Shown: in pieces, positions 33,921-42,849 of the stretch | How positions within the stretch are numbered: position 1 is the first letter of the stretch | How the letters are laid out: each line of letters starts with the position of its first letter | DNA from: Streptomyces cyaneochromogenes | GTDB taxonomy: Bacteria; Actinomycetota; Actinomycetes; Streptomycetales; Streptomycetaceae | Assembly (NCBI RefSeq): GCF_003963535.1 | Contig: NZ_CP034539.1 | Span: 3,782,001-3,846,000 of the forward strand | DNA: 64,000 nucleotides | Direction of reading: 5' to 3' | Program-made: the position numbers and the translations under genes | Notes under the pieces: model-generated | Database searches by the model: none | The model's input: the letters and a program-made list of their open reading frames with translations, nothing else | What the model was told of the DNA's origin: nothing

Positions 33921-35783
33921 ATGAGACCCATCCGAAGAACGAGTGCACTGCGGGAGCGAGCGGTGAGCGGAACGTCCGAAGGGCCGACGCCCGCGGCAGA
34001 CCTCATCGGGCCAGCCGTCACAGAGAGTAACCTAGAGCCATCGCCCGGTACTGGAGCGCCGCCCTACTCCACCGTCTTCCGCGCAGCGCCCCTGGCGATG
34101 GCCGTGGTCGACTGCGAGGGCCTGGTCACCGGCGCCAACCCGGCCTTCGCCGACCTGCTCGGCACGGCACCCGGGGAACTGGCCGGCGCCGTCGCGGCCG
34201 ACCTGGTGGACCTGGCCTCCGACGCGCGCACCTGGCACGCGTACCTGGAGGTGCTGCGCGGCCGCCAGGCCAGACTGCGCTGCACACGCCGCCTCAAACA
34301 CCCGGACGGGCACTCCCTTTGGGCCCAGGTCACGGTCGCGCCCCTGCCCGGCGCGGAGTTCGGCGGTGTCCTGCTGTCGGTCGTCGACATCAGCGCCCAC
34401 CGCGAACTCCAGGCCCGGCTGCGGCACTTGCAGATGCACGACCCGGTGACCAGGCTGCCCAACCGCACCCTGTTCTTCGAGCGCCTGACGGCGGCCCTGG
34501 ACGCGGAGTCGTACGAGGACAGCGGCACCACCGGCCGAATCGGCCTGTGCTACCTGGACCTTGACGGCTTCAAGGCGATCAACGACACCCTCGGCCACCG
34601 GGTCGGCGACAGCCTGCTGGCCGCCGTGGCCGAACGGCTCACGCGCTGCGCAGAGGAGGCGGGGTACGCCAGATCGAGCCCGCCCCTGGTCGCCCGGCTC
34701 GGCGGTGACGAGTTCGCCCTGCTCGTCGAGGACTCGACCGGCACCGAGCAACTGGCCGATCTCGCCGAGGCGGTGCTGGAGGCGTTGCGGGCCCCCTTCG
34801 ACCTCTCCGGCCGGCGTCTGTCGGTGTCGGTGTCGATCGGCGTCGTGGAACGCCAGGCGAGCGGCACCACCCCCACCGCGCTGATGCAGGCCGCCGACAC
34901 GACGCTGTACTGGGCGAAGGCCGACGGCAAGGACCGCTGGACGCTCTTCGACCCCGAGCGCAACGCCCACCTCATGACCCGCCAGGCCCTCTCCTCCACC
35001 CTCCGCCCGGCCATCGAGCGCGGTGAGTTCGCCCTGGAGTACCAGCCGTTGGTGAGCATGGAGGACGGCCGGCTGCGTGGCGTCGAGGCGCTTGTCCGCT
35101 GGAAACATCCTCAGTTCGGCGTACTGGCGCCGAATCGGTTCATCGGATTGGCCGAGGAGGACGGTTCGATCGTGCCGCTCGGCCGCTGGATCCTGGCGAC
35201 CGCCTGCCGTCAGGCACGCGCCTGGCAGGTGGCGCACCCCGACGAGCCGCCGATCTTCGTGAGCGTGAACGTGGCGGTACGGCAGGTCTGGGACTCGGAC
35301 CTGGTGGCGGACGTGGCCCGCATCCTCGACGAGACGGAACTCGCCCCGCACCTGCTCCAGTTGGAACTCACCGAATCGGCGGTGATGGGCTCGTCGGGCC
35401 GGCCCCTCCAGGACCTCCAGGCGCTCAGCGACATGGGCGTACGCATCGCGATCGACGACTTCGGCACCGGTTACTCGAACCTGGCCTACCTCAGCCGGCT
35501 GCCGGTCTCGGTGCTGAAGCTGGACGGCTCCTTCGTACGGGGGTTCCAGTACGAGAACGACAACAGCGCCGCCGTCCCGCCGAACCCGGCCGACGAGGTC
35601 GTCGTCGAGGCGATGATCCAGCTGGCCCATCGGCTGGGGCTGACGGTCACCGCGGAGTGCGTGGAGACGTTGGCGCAGGCGTCGCGGCTGCGGCGGATCG
35701 GGTGCGACACCGGGCAGGGGTGGCTGTACTCGCGGCCGGTGCCGCCGGATCGTATCTCCGCGTTGCTGGGGGTGCGGGTGTGA
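33921..35783 (+). CDS. cdgA: CdgA, PAS-GGDEF-EAL c-di-GMP enzyme
   Basis: From ATG 33921 the protein has 620 residues (GTG 33963 is an alternative). The PAS domain (about 50-165) is followed by a GGDEF domain (about 175-345) with intact ARLGGDEFALL. The EAL domain (about 360-610) has GVEALVRWKHP, ESAVMG, IDDFGTGYSNLAYL and KLDGSFV. Both cyclase and phosphodiesterase signatures look intact. No membrane segment is seen. CdgA controls the vegetative-to-aerial switch in S. coelicolor and is a BldD target. The PAS domain suggests input from a small ligand or redox signal. Confidence 0.92.
   Translation: MRPIRRTSALRERAVSGTSEGPTPAADLIGPAVTESNLEPSPGTGAPPYSTVFRAAPLAMAVVDCEGLVTGANPAFADLLGTAPGELAGAVAADLVDLASDARTWHAYLEVLRGRQARLRCTRRLKHPDGHSLWAQVTVAPLPGAEFGGVLLSVVDISAHRELQARLRHLQMHDPVTRLPNRTLFFERLTAALDAESYEDSGTTGRIGLCYLDLDGFKAINDTLGHRVGDSLLAAVAERLTRCAEEAGYARSSPPLVARLGGDEFALLVEDSTGTEQLADLAEAVLEALRAPFDLSGRRLSVSVSIGVVERQASGTTPTALMQAADTTLYWAKADGKDRWTLFDPERNAHLMTRQALSSTLRPAIERGEFALEYQPLVSMEDGRLRGVEALVRWKHPQFGVLAPNRFIGLAEEDGSIVPLGRWILATACRQARAWQVAHPDEPPIFVSVNVAVRQVWDSDLVADVARILDETELAPHLLQLELTESAVMGSSGRPLQDLQALSDMGVRIAIDDFGTGYSNLAYLSRLPVSVLKLDGSFVRGFQYENDNSAAVPPNPADEVVVEAMIQLAHRLGLTVTAECVETLAQASRLRRIGCDTGQGWLYSRPVPPDRISALLGVRV
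34018..34031 (+). promoter_or_regulatory. BldD-box-like sequence at the cdgA 5' end
   Basis: TCACAGAGAGTAAC matches the BldD consensus tnACnCwGnGTnAn at all fixed positions but one. It lies inside the cdgA coding region for either plausible start, so the call is tentative. Confidence 0.3.
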
Positions 35784-35808
35784 GGAACGAGGGACGGCGG
35801 CGTGAGGG

Positions 35809-36915
35809 TCAGGAGGCCGTCGGCAACCCGTAGGCGTCCGCTATGAGTTCGTACGAGCGCAGGCGTATGTCCATGTCGGGCGCGTTGCCCGTGATCATCA
35901 ACTCGTCCGCGCCCGTGCGCTTCTGGAGCTCGTCGAGGCCGGCGCGGACCTCGTCGGGGGTGCCGTGGATGACGTTGGCGTTCCAGGAGTCGGCGAACTC
36001 GCGCTCCAGCGAGGTGAATTCGTGGGCCTCGGCCTCTTCCGGGGTGGGGACGAGGCCGGGGCGGCCGGTGCGCAGGCGGATCATGCTGAGGGCGGCCGCC
36101 CTGATCTGGCGGCGGGCCTCCTGCTCCTCGTCCGTGGCGAGTGCGGAGACGCCGATGAGGGCGTAGGGCTCGTCGAGGACGGCGGACGGCCGGAAGGACT
36201 CCCGGTACAGGTCCAGGGCCGGGACGGTGTTGCGCGCCGAGAAGTGGTGCGCGAAGGCGAACGGCAGGCCGAGGACCGCGGCGAGACGGGCGCTGAAGCC
36301 GGAGGAGCCGAGCAGCCAGAGCGGCGGGCGGTGCGGGGACTGGACGCCGCCGGGGGAGGTCGCCTGGATCGGGCCGGGGACGGCGTGGATACGGCGGTAG
36401 GGGTGGCCGTCGGGGAAGTCGTCGTCGAGGAAGCGGGTGAGCTCGGCGAGCTGCTCGGGGAAGTCGTCGGCGCCCTCGCCCAGGTGGTCCGTGCGGCGCA
36501 GGGCTGCTGCCGTGGCGCCGTCCGTGCCGGGGGCGCGGCCGAGGCCGAGGTCGATGCGGCCGGGGGCCATGGCCTCCAGGGTGCCGAACTGCTCCGCGAT
36601 GACGAGGGGGGCGTGGTTGGGGAGCATGACGCCGCCGGAGCCTAGGCGGATGCGGGTGGTGTGGGCAGCGAGGTGGGCGAGGATCACGGCGGGGGACGAG
36701 GAGGCCACGCCGGGCATGGAGTGGTGTTCGGCGACCCAGTAGCGGTGGAAGCCGCGGGATTCCGCTTGGCGGGAGAGTTTGACGCTGGTGCGGAGGGCGT
36801 CGGTGGCGGTGCGGCCTGAGCTGACCGTGACCAGGTCCAGTACGGAGAGGGGGACGGGGGCGGTGCCCTGTGCCGTGCCCCGGATCTCGTCGGCCTGGGT
36901 TTTGTCTGCCGCCAC
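35809..36915 (-). CDS. Luciferase-like flavin-dependent monooxygenase (LLM class)
   Basis: The 368-residue protein has the bacterial-luciferase-like TIM-barrel signatures: LSVLDLVTVSSGRT, YWVAEHHSMPGVASSSPAV, RIRLGSGGVMLPNHAPLVIAEQ and RIDLGLGRAPGTD. GTG at 36915 has AGGAGG 6 nt upstream and removes a low-quality N-terminal extension. Such enzymes use reduced FMN or F420; the substrate is unknown. It is convergent with cdgA (25-nt gap) and its upstream region is a 186-bp palindrome. Confidence 0.9.
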   Translation of the reverse strand: MAADKTQADEIRGTAQGTAPVPLSVLDLVTVSSGRTATDALRTSVKLSRQAESRGFHRYWVAEHHSMPGVASSSPAVILAHLAAHTTRIRLGSGGVMLPNHAPLVIAEQFGTLEAMAPGRIDLGLGRAPGTDGATAAALRRTDHLGEGADDFPEQLAELTRFLDDDFPDGHPYRRIHAVPGPIQATSPGGVQSPHRPPLWLLGSSGFSARLAAVLGLPFAFAHHFSARNTVPALDLYRESFRPSAVLDEPYALIGVSALATDEEQEARRQIRAAALSMIRLRTGRPGLVPTPEEAEAHEFTSLEREFADSWNANVIHGTPDEVRAGLDELQKRTGADELMITGNAPDMDIRLRSYELIADAYGLPTAS

Positions 36916-36999
36916 GGGTGCCTCCTGCGGTGATGCGGTGCGTTGTCCTGCCCGGCGGTAACAGGAGGGAGGCTCCGGTTTATTCCCGGTGGCGTTTTC

Positions 37000-37185
37000 C
37001 TCGCCCCCGCCGCCCCTACCCTTCCCGTCCCTGGGGGCTGCCGCCCCCAGACCCCCGCTTCGGCCCTTAAGGGGCCTCGTCCTCAAACGCCGGACGGGCT
37101 GAAAAACAGCCCCTCCGGCGTTTGAGGAGCGGGGTCTGGGGCGGAGCCCCAGAAGGACGGGAAGGGTAGGGGCGGCGGGGGCGAG
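37000..37185. repeat. 186-bp near-perfect palindrome (copy 3 of the intergenic element, expanded)
   Basis: The outer arms 37000-37030 and 37155-37185 are perfect 31-bp inverted repeats. Inside them, CCCCCAGACCCC/GGGGTCTGGGG and TCCTCAAACGCCGGA/TCCGGCGTTTGAGGA also pair, closing on GGGCTGAAAAACAGCCC. The whole segment lies between the EutA-like gene 2 and the luciferase-like gene, both leftward. It would form a very long hairpin in RNA. Confidence 0.9.
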
Positions 37186-37194
37186 AAACCGTCC

Positions 37195-37926
37195 CTACAC
37201 CTGCACGATCGGCTCCTTCGTGAAGAGCGCCCCCAGCTCCGGCGCGTTCACCCTGCGGTCCGTCAGCCTCAGGGCCTCCCAGACCGTGACCTGGTTGGCG
37301 GTGAGGACCGGCTTGGTGAGGTGCTGTTCCAGGGCGGTGAGGTAGGACGCGGTGTGCAGGGCCGTGTCGGGGAGGAGGATCGCCTCGGCGTCGGGGTGGT
37401 CCGCCTCCCTGGCCAGGGCGAAGAGTTCCGCGTCGCCCCAGGTGCCCACCTCCGCCGCCGTGATGATCCCGGAGCCGCGGATGGACACCACCTCCACGTC
37501 GGCCGCCCGCAGGAAGTCCGCGAAGAGCTGCGCCACGTCGTCGGGGTACGTCGCCCCGATCGCCACCCGCCGCACCCCGAGCTCCCGTACCGCGTGCACG
37601 AACGCGAAGGACGTCGACGACGCCGGCATGCCCGCCGTGACGGCGAGGGTGCGCACCTGCTCGTGGGCGCCCTCCCAGCCGTAGACGAAGCTGCCGGACG
37701 TGCACGCCCACACCACCGCCTCGGCCCCGGTCAGCCGCAGCGCCTCCACGCCCTCCGCGAGCCGCTCGGCCGAGCCCATCCGGAGCAGTGCGTCCACCCG
37801 GTGCGCGTCCTCACCGATGTCGGTGTGCACCACGTCGACCCGGATGTCGCTGGCGAGCAGCTGCTCGATGCGTGGGTAGTCGTCCTCGGCGGAGTGGCCC
37901 GGGTAGAGGAATCCCAGTGCGGTCAT
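37195..37926 (-). CDS. Asp/Glu racemase-superfamily enzyme, EutA-like 2 (one catalytic Cys missing)
   Basis: The 243-residue protein belongs to the maleate isomerase / arylmalonate decarboxylase / EutA group. The first catalytic Cys is present in VVWACTSGSFVYGWEG. The second-half motif that should carry the partner Cys reads AILLPDTALHT, so the usual two-Cys pair is broken. ATG at 37926 overlaps the stop of the upstream paralogue by 4 nt. A decarboxylase-like or non-racemising role is possible. Confidence 0.85.
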   Translation of the reverse strand: MTALGFLYPGHSAEDDYPRIEQLLASDIRVDVVHTDIGEDAHRVDALLRMGSAERLAEGVEALRLTGAEAVVWACTSGSFVYGWEGAHEQVRTLAVTAGMPASSTSFAFVHAVRELGVRRVAIGATYPDDVAQLFADFLRAADVEVVSIRGSGIITAAEVGTWGDAELFALAREADHPDAEAILLPDTALHTASYLTALEQHLTKPVLTANQVTVWEALRLTDRRVNAPELGALFTKEPIVQV

Positions 37927-38741
37927 GTCGGCCCTTCCTGCTGCTGTTCTTCGCCCGGTACGTTCGGCAGTCCTTCGGGGAGGACGGGGCCACCACGCGC
38001 CGCCGGATCGATCAGCGCCTGGTACGCCCCCACCGCTCGGGTACCCAGCCGACGCAGCGCCGCCCACATCGTGACCTGGTTGGCCGAGAGGACCGGGATG
38101 CGGAGTTCCGCCTCCAGTTGCGGGATCACGTCGTAGGTGGGGAGGTTGGTGCAGCTGATGAACAGCGCGTCGGTGGCACCCCGCGCCGCCGTGCGCGCCA
38201 TGTCCGCCACATCGCGGTACGGCACCTTCCAGATGTGCCGCGTCAGCCCCATGAACGCGCACCCGGTGACCGCGACCCCCGCCTCGGCCACGTACTCCTC
38301 CAGCGCCCGCGTCACCGAGACGGTGTACGGCGTCACCAGGGCCACCCGCCGCACCCCCAGCTCGGTCAGCGCCTCCAGGAGGGCGCCCGAGGTCGTGACG
38401 GCGGGTACCGAGCCCTCCCGCGTCATCGCCTCGCACATCGCCCGCTCGCCCGCGATGCCGCCGACGAAACTGCCGGAGGTGCAGGCGTAGGCGACCACCT
38501 CGGGCGAGATCGCGGTCAGGGTGCGGACGCCGTCACCGAGCGTCTCGTGCTCGCTGACCAGACGGGCCAGGTCAAGGCTGACCTCGACCGGGACGAACGG
38601 TGTTCGGGTCAGGTGCAGGGAGACCTCGTCCGGCACCCAGCGCCAGAGCTCCCGGTCCAGCGCGAAGTCGAAGGGGGCGACGACACCGACACCGCGCTGC
38701 GGGCGAGGTCCGCCGAGGAAGGAGATGTCCATGGAGTTCAT
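37923..38741 (-). CDS. Asp/Glu racemase-superfamily enzyme, EutA-like 1 (both catalytic Cys present)
   Basis: The 272-residue paralogue of the next gene has both catalytic cysteines, in VVAYACTSGSFVGG and ALFISCTNLPTYDVIP. It looks like a maleate cis-trans isomerase / EutA-type enzyme. ATG at 38741 is preferred; ATG 38732 and GTG 38759 are in frame. It is divergent from the hydroxyacid dehydrogenase across about 206 nt. With the EhuABCD-like importer nearby, ectoine- or dicarboxylate-derived substrates are likely. Confidence 0.87.
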   Translation of the reverse strand: MNSMDISFLGGPRPQRGVGVVAPFDFALDRELWRWVPDEVSLHLTRTPFVPVEVSLDLARLVSEHETLGDGVRTLTAISPEVVAYACTSGSFVGGIAGERAMCEAMTREGSVPAVTTSGALLEALTELGVRRVALVTPYTVSVTRALEEYVAEAGVAVTGCAFMGLTRHIWKVPYRDVADMARTAARGATDALFISCTNLPTYDVIPQLEAELRIPVLSANQVTMWAALRRLGTRAVGAYQALIDPAARGGPVLPEGLPNVPGEEQQQEGPT

Positions 38742-38947
38742 GGCAGGCACCGTCCTCACTACGAGAAACAGGTGAGCAACGGACCGTAGGTACGCCCGTG
38801 TTGACGAAGGTAGGTTCGGGTGCGAGCGTGGTCAAACCTCGCATGTCAGACGGCCAAGCACTTCCAGTAAAACTCCGAGAAACGGCGCGCGCACACCCCC
38901 CGAGCACCCCCGGCACCCCCCGAGTCCCCCTGGAGAAGCGACCCCGA

Positions 38948-39943
38948 ATGACCGCACCCACCCCCGGTCCGCCCCCCGCCTCCGACCCCGGCTCCGGCTC
39001 CCCGCCCACCCTTCTCGTCCTCGACACCGACCCCCTCCCCCGCCTCGGCCGTCTCACCGGCCGCGCCCGTGTCGAGCACGCGGACGAGTCGACCCTCGCC
39101 GAGCGGCTGCCCCACGCCGACGTCCTGCTGGTCTGGGACTTCGCCTCGCATGCCGTACGCCACGCCTGGCCCGGCGAGGGCCCGCGGCCGCGCTGGGTGC
39201 ACACGGCGAGCGCGGGTGTGGATCATCTGATGTGCCCGGAGCTGACCGAGTCCGACACCGTGGTGACCAACGCGCGCGGGATCTTCGACCAGCCGATCGC
39301 CGAATACGTCGCCGCACTGGTGCTGGCGATGGCGAAGGACCTGCCGCGGACCCTGGAGCTGCAGCGCGCGCGGGAGTGGCGGCACCGCGAGGGGCAGCGG
39401 GTCGCGGGCACGCGCGCGTGCGTGGTCGGGTCGGGTCCCATCGGCCGTACGATCGCCCGCACGCTCAAGGCCCTCGACATCACCACCGCGCTGGTCGGCC
39501 GGGTCCCGCGCACCGGCATCCACGGCCCGGACGACCTCGACCGGCTGATGTCCCGCGCCGACTGGGTGATCGCGGCCGCGCCGCTCACCGAGCAGACCCA
39601 GGGCATGTTCGACCTCCGCCGCTTCGGCGTCATGCAGCCCTCCGCCCGGTTCATCAACGTCGGCCGCGGGCAGCTTGTCGTGGAGGACGCCCTGGCCGAG
39701 GCCCTCACCAAGCGCTGGATCGCGGGGGCCGCGCTGGACGTCTTCGAGCACGAGCCGCTCGGTCCGGACAGCCCGCTGTGGGGGCTGCCGGGGCTGATCG
39801 TCTCGCCGCACATGAGCGGGGACACCATCGGCTGGCGCGATGAACTCGGCAAGCAGTTCGTGGAGTTGTACGAGAGGTGGGAGGCGGGCAGGCCGCTGTT
39901 GAACGTGGTCGACAAGCAGCGTGGGTACGTACCCGGACGCTGA
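38948..39943 (+). CDS. D-2-hydroxyacid dehydrogenase family protein
   Basis: The 331-residue protein has the NAD-binding motif VVGSGPIGRTIARTL near residue 160. The catalytic triad is in INVGRGQLV (Arg), DVFEHEPL (Glu) and SPHMSGD (His). The N-terminal 20 residues are Pro-rich. It reduces a 2-ketoacid or oxidises a D-hydroxyacid; the substrate is unknown. The amidase gene begins 23 nt downstream, so the two are co-transcribed. Confidence 0.92.
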   Translation: MTAPTPGPPPASDPGSGSPPTLLVLDTDPLPRLGRLTGRARVEHADESTLAERLPHADVLLVWDFASHAVRHAWPGEGPRPRWVHTASAGVDHLMCPELTESDTVVTNARGIFDQPIAEYVAALVLAMAKDLPRTLELQRAREWRHREGQRVAGTRACVVGSGPIGRTIARTLKALDITTALVGRVPRTGIHGPDDLDRLMSRADWVIAAAPLTEQTQGMFDLRRFGVMQPSARFINVGRGQLVVEDALAEALTKRWIAGAALDVFEHEPLGPDSPLWGLPGLIVSPHMSGDTIGWRDELGKQFVELYERWEAGRPLLNVVDKQRGYVPGR

Positions 39944-39966
39944 CGTCTACGGCTGGAGGGCGACGC

Positions 39967-41421
39967 ATGACGGATCTCACCGAACTGACCGCCGTACAAC
40001 TCCTCGACGGCTACCGAGAAGGGCGGTTCAGCCCCGTCGACGCCACCCGTGCCGCCCTGGAGCGGGCCGAGCGGATCCAGCCGGAGGTCAACGCCTTCGT
40101 ACGCCTCACCGCCGACGAGGCGCTCGCGCGGGCCGCCGAGTCGGCCGAACGGTGGCGGCGCGGTGAACCGGCCGGTCTGGTCGACGGCGTCCCGGTCACC
40201 GTGAAGGACATCCTGCTGATGCGCGGCGGACCGACCCTGAAGGGCTCGAAGACCATCGCGGAGAACGGCAGTTGGGGCGAGGACGCCCCCTCCGTGGCCC
40301 GTTTGCGCGCGCACGGCGCCGTCTTCCTCGGCAAGACCACGACCCCCGAGTTCGGCTGGAAGGGCGTCACCGACTCGCCCCTGTCCGGCGTCACCCGCAA
40401 CCCGTACGACCCGGCCCGCACCGCCGGCGGCTCCAGCGGCGGCGCGGCGGCGGCCGTGGCCCTCGGCGCGGGCCCGCTCGCGCTCGGCACGGACGGCGGC
40501 GGCAGTGTCCGTATCCCGGCGGCGTTCTGCGGCATCTTCGGCCTGAAACCGACGTACGGCCGTGTCCCGCTCTACCCGGCCAGCGCCTTCGGCACCCTGG
40601 CCCACGTCGGCCCGATGACCCGTGACGCGGCCGACGCGGCCCTGCTGCTCGACGTCATCGGCACGCCCGACTCCCGCGACTGGTCGGCGCTCCCGCCGGC
40701 GCCCGGCTCCTTCACGGCGGACCTGACCGGCGGCGTGCGCGGTCTGCGCGTCGCCTATTCGCCTTCCCTCGGTGGCCAGGTCGCGGTGCGTCCGGCGGTC
40801 GCGGCGGCCGTGCGGCGGGCGGTGGAGCGGCTGGCGGGGCTGGGGGCGTACGTCGAGGAGACCGACCCCGACTTCACCGACCCGGTGGACGCCTTCCACA
40901 CCCTGTGGTTCACCGGGGCCGCCCGGGTGACCCAGCATCTGGGGCCGCACCAGCGGGAGTTGCTCGACCCGGGCCTGCGGGAGATCTGCGGCGCCGGCGC
41001 CCGCGCCTCCGCGCTCGACTATCTGGCCGCGGTCGACGTCCGCATGGAACTCGGCCGCCGCATGGGCCGCTTCCACGACACCTACGACCTCCTCGTCACC
41101 CCGACCCTCCCGATCACCGCCTTCGAGGCGGGCGCGGAGGTCCCCAAGGGCTCGGGGCACCGGAGGTGGACGGGGTGGACCCCGTTCACGTACCCCTTCA
41201 ACCTCACCCAGCAGCCGGCGGCCACCGTCCCCGTCGGCAGGGACGGCGACGGTCTGCCGATCGGCCTGCAGCTCGTGGCCGCCCGGCACCGGGACGACCT
41301 GGTGCTGCGGGCGGCGCACGCGCTCTACGAGGCCGGCATCGCCGACCTCGCCGGGAACACCGGGAACGCCGGGAACGCCGGGAACGCCGGGAACGCCGGA
41401 GTCACAGCCTCCGGAAGCTGA
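39967..41421 (+). CDS. Amidase-signature family enzyme
   Basis: The 484-residue enzyme has the Ser-cisSer-Lys triad: Lys in VTVKDILLM near residue 80, and GGSSGGAAAAVALG with ALGTDGGGSVRIPAAFCG near 155-185. It hydrolyses an amide bond, perhaps of the substrate imported by the EhuABCD-like system. The C-terminal tail contains Gly-Asn-Ala repeats from a 9-bp tandem repeat. Its 3' end overlaps that of the convergent DUF3830 gene by 20 nt. Confidence 0.92.
   Translation: MTDLTELTAVQLLDGYREGRFSPVDATRAALERAERIQPEVNAFVRLTADEALARAAESAERWRRGEPAGLVDGVPVTVKDILLMRGGPTLKGSKTIAENGSWGEDAPSVARLRAHGAVFLGKTTTPEFGWKGVTDSPLSGVTRNPYDPARTAGGSSGGAAAAVALGAGPLALGTDGGGSVRIPAAFCGIFGLKPTYGRVPLYPASAFGTLAHVGPMTRDAADAALLLDVIGTPDSRDWSALPPAPGSFTADLTGGVRGLRVAYSPSLGGQVAVRPAVAAAVRRAVERLAGLGAYVEETDPDFTDPVDAFHTLWFTGAARVTQHLGPHQRELLDPGLREICGAGARASALDYLAAVDVRMELGRRMGRFHDTYDLLVTPTLPITAFEAGAEVPKGSGHRRWTGWTPFTYPFNLTQQPAATVPVGRDGDGLPIGLQLVAARHRDDLVLRAAHALYEAGIADLAGNTGNAGNAGNAGNAGVTASGS
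41353..41397 (+). repeat. 9-bp tandem repeat in the amidase 3' end
   Basis: Five successive GGGAAC-[AG]CC units give a Gly-Asn-Ala tail just before the stop. It is a likely site of slippage that would change tail length in frame. Confidence 0.85.
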
Positions 41422-41905
41422 GCGACTCCCCCAACGCCCCCGACCTCCACAGGTCGTTGCAGCCCTGGGCCATCTCCTCCAGGCCCTCCACGATCTGGCC
41501 CCAGACGATGCCGGGCACCCAGCCCACGTCGCCGTTCAGGAGCAGGTTGTTGCGCTCGTAGAACAGGGCCAGGTCGACCACTGTCGTGTCGGGGCGGACC
41601 TCGCGGTCGTAGCCGTAGGACCTGGTGCCCAGTTCGGTGCCGGCGAAGGAGAAATAGCAGAGATCTCCGGGGATGGGGGTGATGGTCGGGTTTTCCAGGG
41701 GTGGTTCGGATGCCGCGAACGGCGGGAACAGGGCGTAGATCTCGTTGCGGGCGTATTTCGCGTGGTAGACCTCGCTGCTCAGCGGGAGGGCGTCCCACAC
41801 GGCCGCGCAGGTGACGGGGGCGCGATCGTCCAGCAGTTTCGCCGTGCAGGTGATTGCGCGCTTGACCAGCGAGACTTCGATGTAGCGGTCAGCCATGCCA
41901 TCCAT
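41402..41905 (-). CDS. DUF3830-family protein
   Basis: The 167-residue, beta-rich protein resembles DUF3830 (cyclophilin-like fold): KRAITCTAKLLDDRAPVTCAAVWDALPL near the N-terminus, and GDLCYFSFAGTELGTRSYGYD. The start is ATG 41905 or 41896; neither has a strong ribosome site. DUF3830 genes often accompany amino-acid ABC importers and amidases, as here. The biochemical role is unknown. Confidence 0.75.
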   Translation of the reverse strand: MDGMADRYIEVSLVKRAITCTAKLLDDRAPVTCAAVWDALPLSSEVYHAKYARNEIYALFPPFAASEPPLENPTITPIPGDLCYFSFAGTELGTRSYGYDREVRPDTTVVDLALFYERNNLLLNGDVGWVPGIVWGQIVEGLEEMAQGCNDLWRSGALGESLSFRRL

Positions 41906-41943
41906 AGTGCATACATCGCATGGTCTCGGGTAGCCGCGCCGCC

Positions 41944-42849
41944 ATGGCTCCACCTAATGGGAACGACAGAGACACACCTGGGACCACGCGCCGATCGCTG
42001 CTCGCGGGGGTGGCGGCGCTCGGCGCGCTGGGAGCGGCCGGCTGCACGCGTGTGGCCACGGCATCGACCGAGGACGGCGGCGACCTGCTCGACCGGCTGA
42101 AGGCGGCGGGCGTCGTACGGCTCGGTATCGCGGGGGAGATCCCCTTCGGCTACATCGACAAGAACGGCGATCTGACCGGCGAGGCGCCGGAGTTGGCCAG
42201 GGTCATCTTCAAACGGCTGGGCGTCGACCGCGTCCAGCCGGTGCCGACCGAGTTCGGCTCGCTGATTCCCGGGCTCAAGTCGCAGCAGTTCGACGTCGTC
42301 GCCGCCGGGATGTACGTCAATCCCGAGCGCTGTGAGCAGGTCATCTTCTCCGACCCCGACTACCAGATGCTCGACTCCTTCATCGTCCGCAAGGGCAATC
42401 CGAAGGGGCTGCACGACTACAAGGACGTCGTCGAGAAGAAGGCCAGGTTCGCCACCGGGACCGGCTATGCCGAGATCCAGTACGCCGTCGAGGCGGGGTA
42501 CGAGGAGGGCGACATCCTGATCGTGCCGGACCAGGTCGCGGGGCTGAACGCCGTCGAGGCGGGGCGGGTCGACGTCTTCGCCGGTACGGCGCTCACCACC
42601 CGGGAAGTGGTCAAGAAGTCCGGCAAGGCGGAGGCCACCAAGGCCTTCACACCGCTCGTCGGCGGCAAACCGCACGTCGACGGCGGCGCGTTCGCCTTCC
42701 GGCCCACCGAGACGAAGCTGCGGGACGCCTTCAACGTCGAGCTGCACAAGCTCAAGAAGAGCGGGGAGCTGTTCCGCATCCTCAAGCCCTTCGGCTTCAC
42801 GGAGGCGGAGATGACCGACCTCACCGCGAAGGAGCTGTGCGGCGGATGA
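41944..42849 (+). CDS. ehuB: EhuB-like amino-acid/ectoine-binding lipoprotein
   Basis: The 301-residue solute-binding protein (family 3) has a twin-arginine start TTRRSLLAG and a lipobox GAAGC (Cys34), suggesting Tat export as a lipoprotein. The mature part shows the family 3 start VVRLGIAGEIPFGYIDKNG. Its stop overlaps the permease start (ATGA). In related operons the ligand is ectoine/hydroxyectoine; ligand choice here is unproven. Confidence 0.85.
   Translation: MAPPNGNDRDTPGTTRRSLLAGVAALGALGAAGCTRVATASTEDGGDLLDRLKAAGVVRLGIAGEIPFGYIDKNGDLTGEAPELARVIFKRLGVDRVQPVPTEFGSLIPGLKSQQFDVVAAGMYVNPERCEQVIFSDPDYQMLDSFIVRKGNPKGLHDYKDVVEKKARFATGTGYAEIQYAVEAGYEEGDILIVPDQVAGLNAVEAGRVDVFAGTALTTREVVKKSGKAEATKAFTPLVGGKPHVDGGAFAFRPTETKLRDAFNVELHKLKKSGELFRILKPFGFTEAEMTDLTAKELCGG

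Noticed and set aside
41353..41397. 9-bp tandem repeat as a CRISPR-like array
   Set aside because: Units are contiguous, 9 bp long and in frame within the amidase gene, without spacers.
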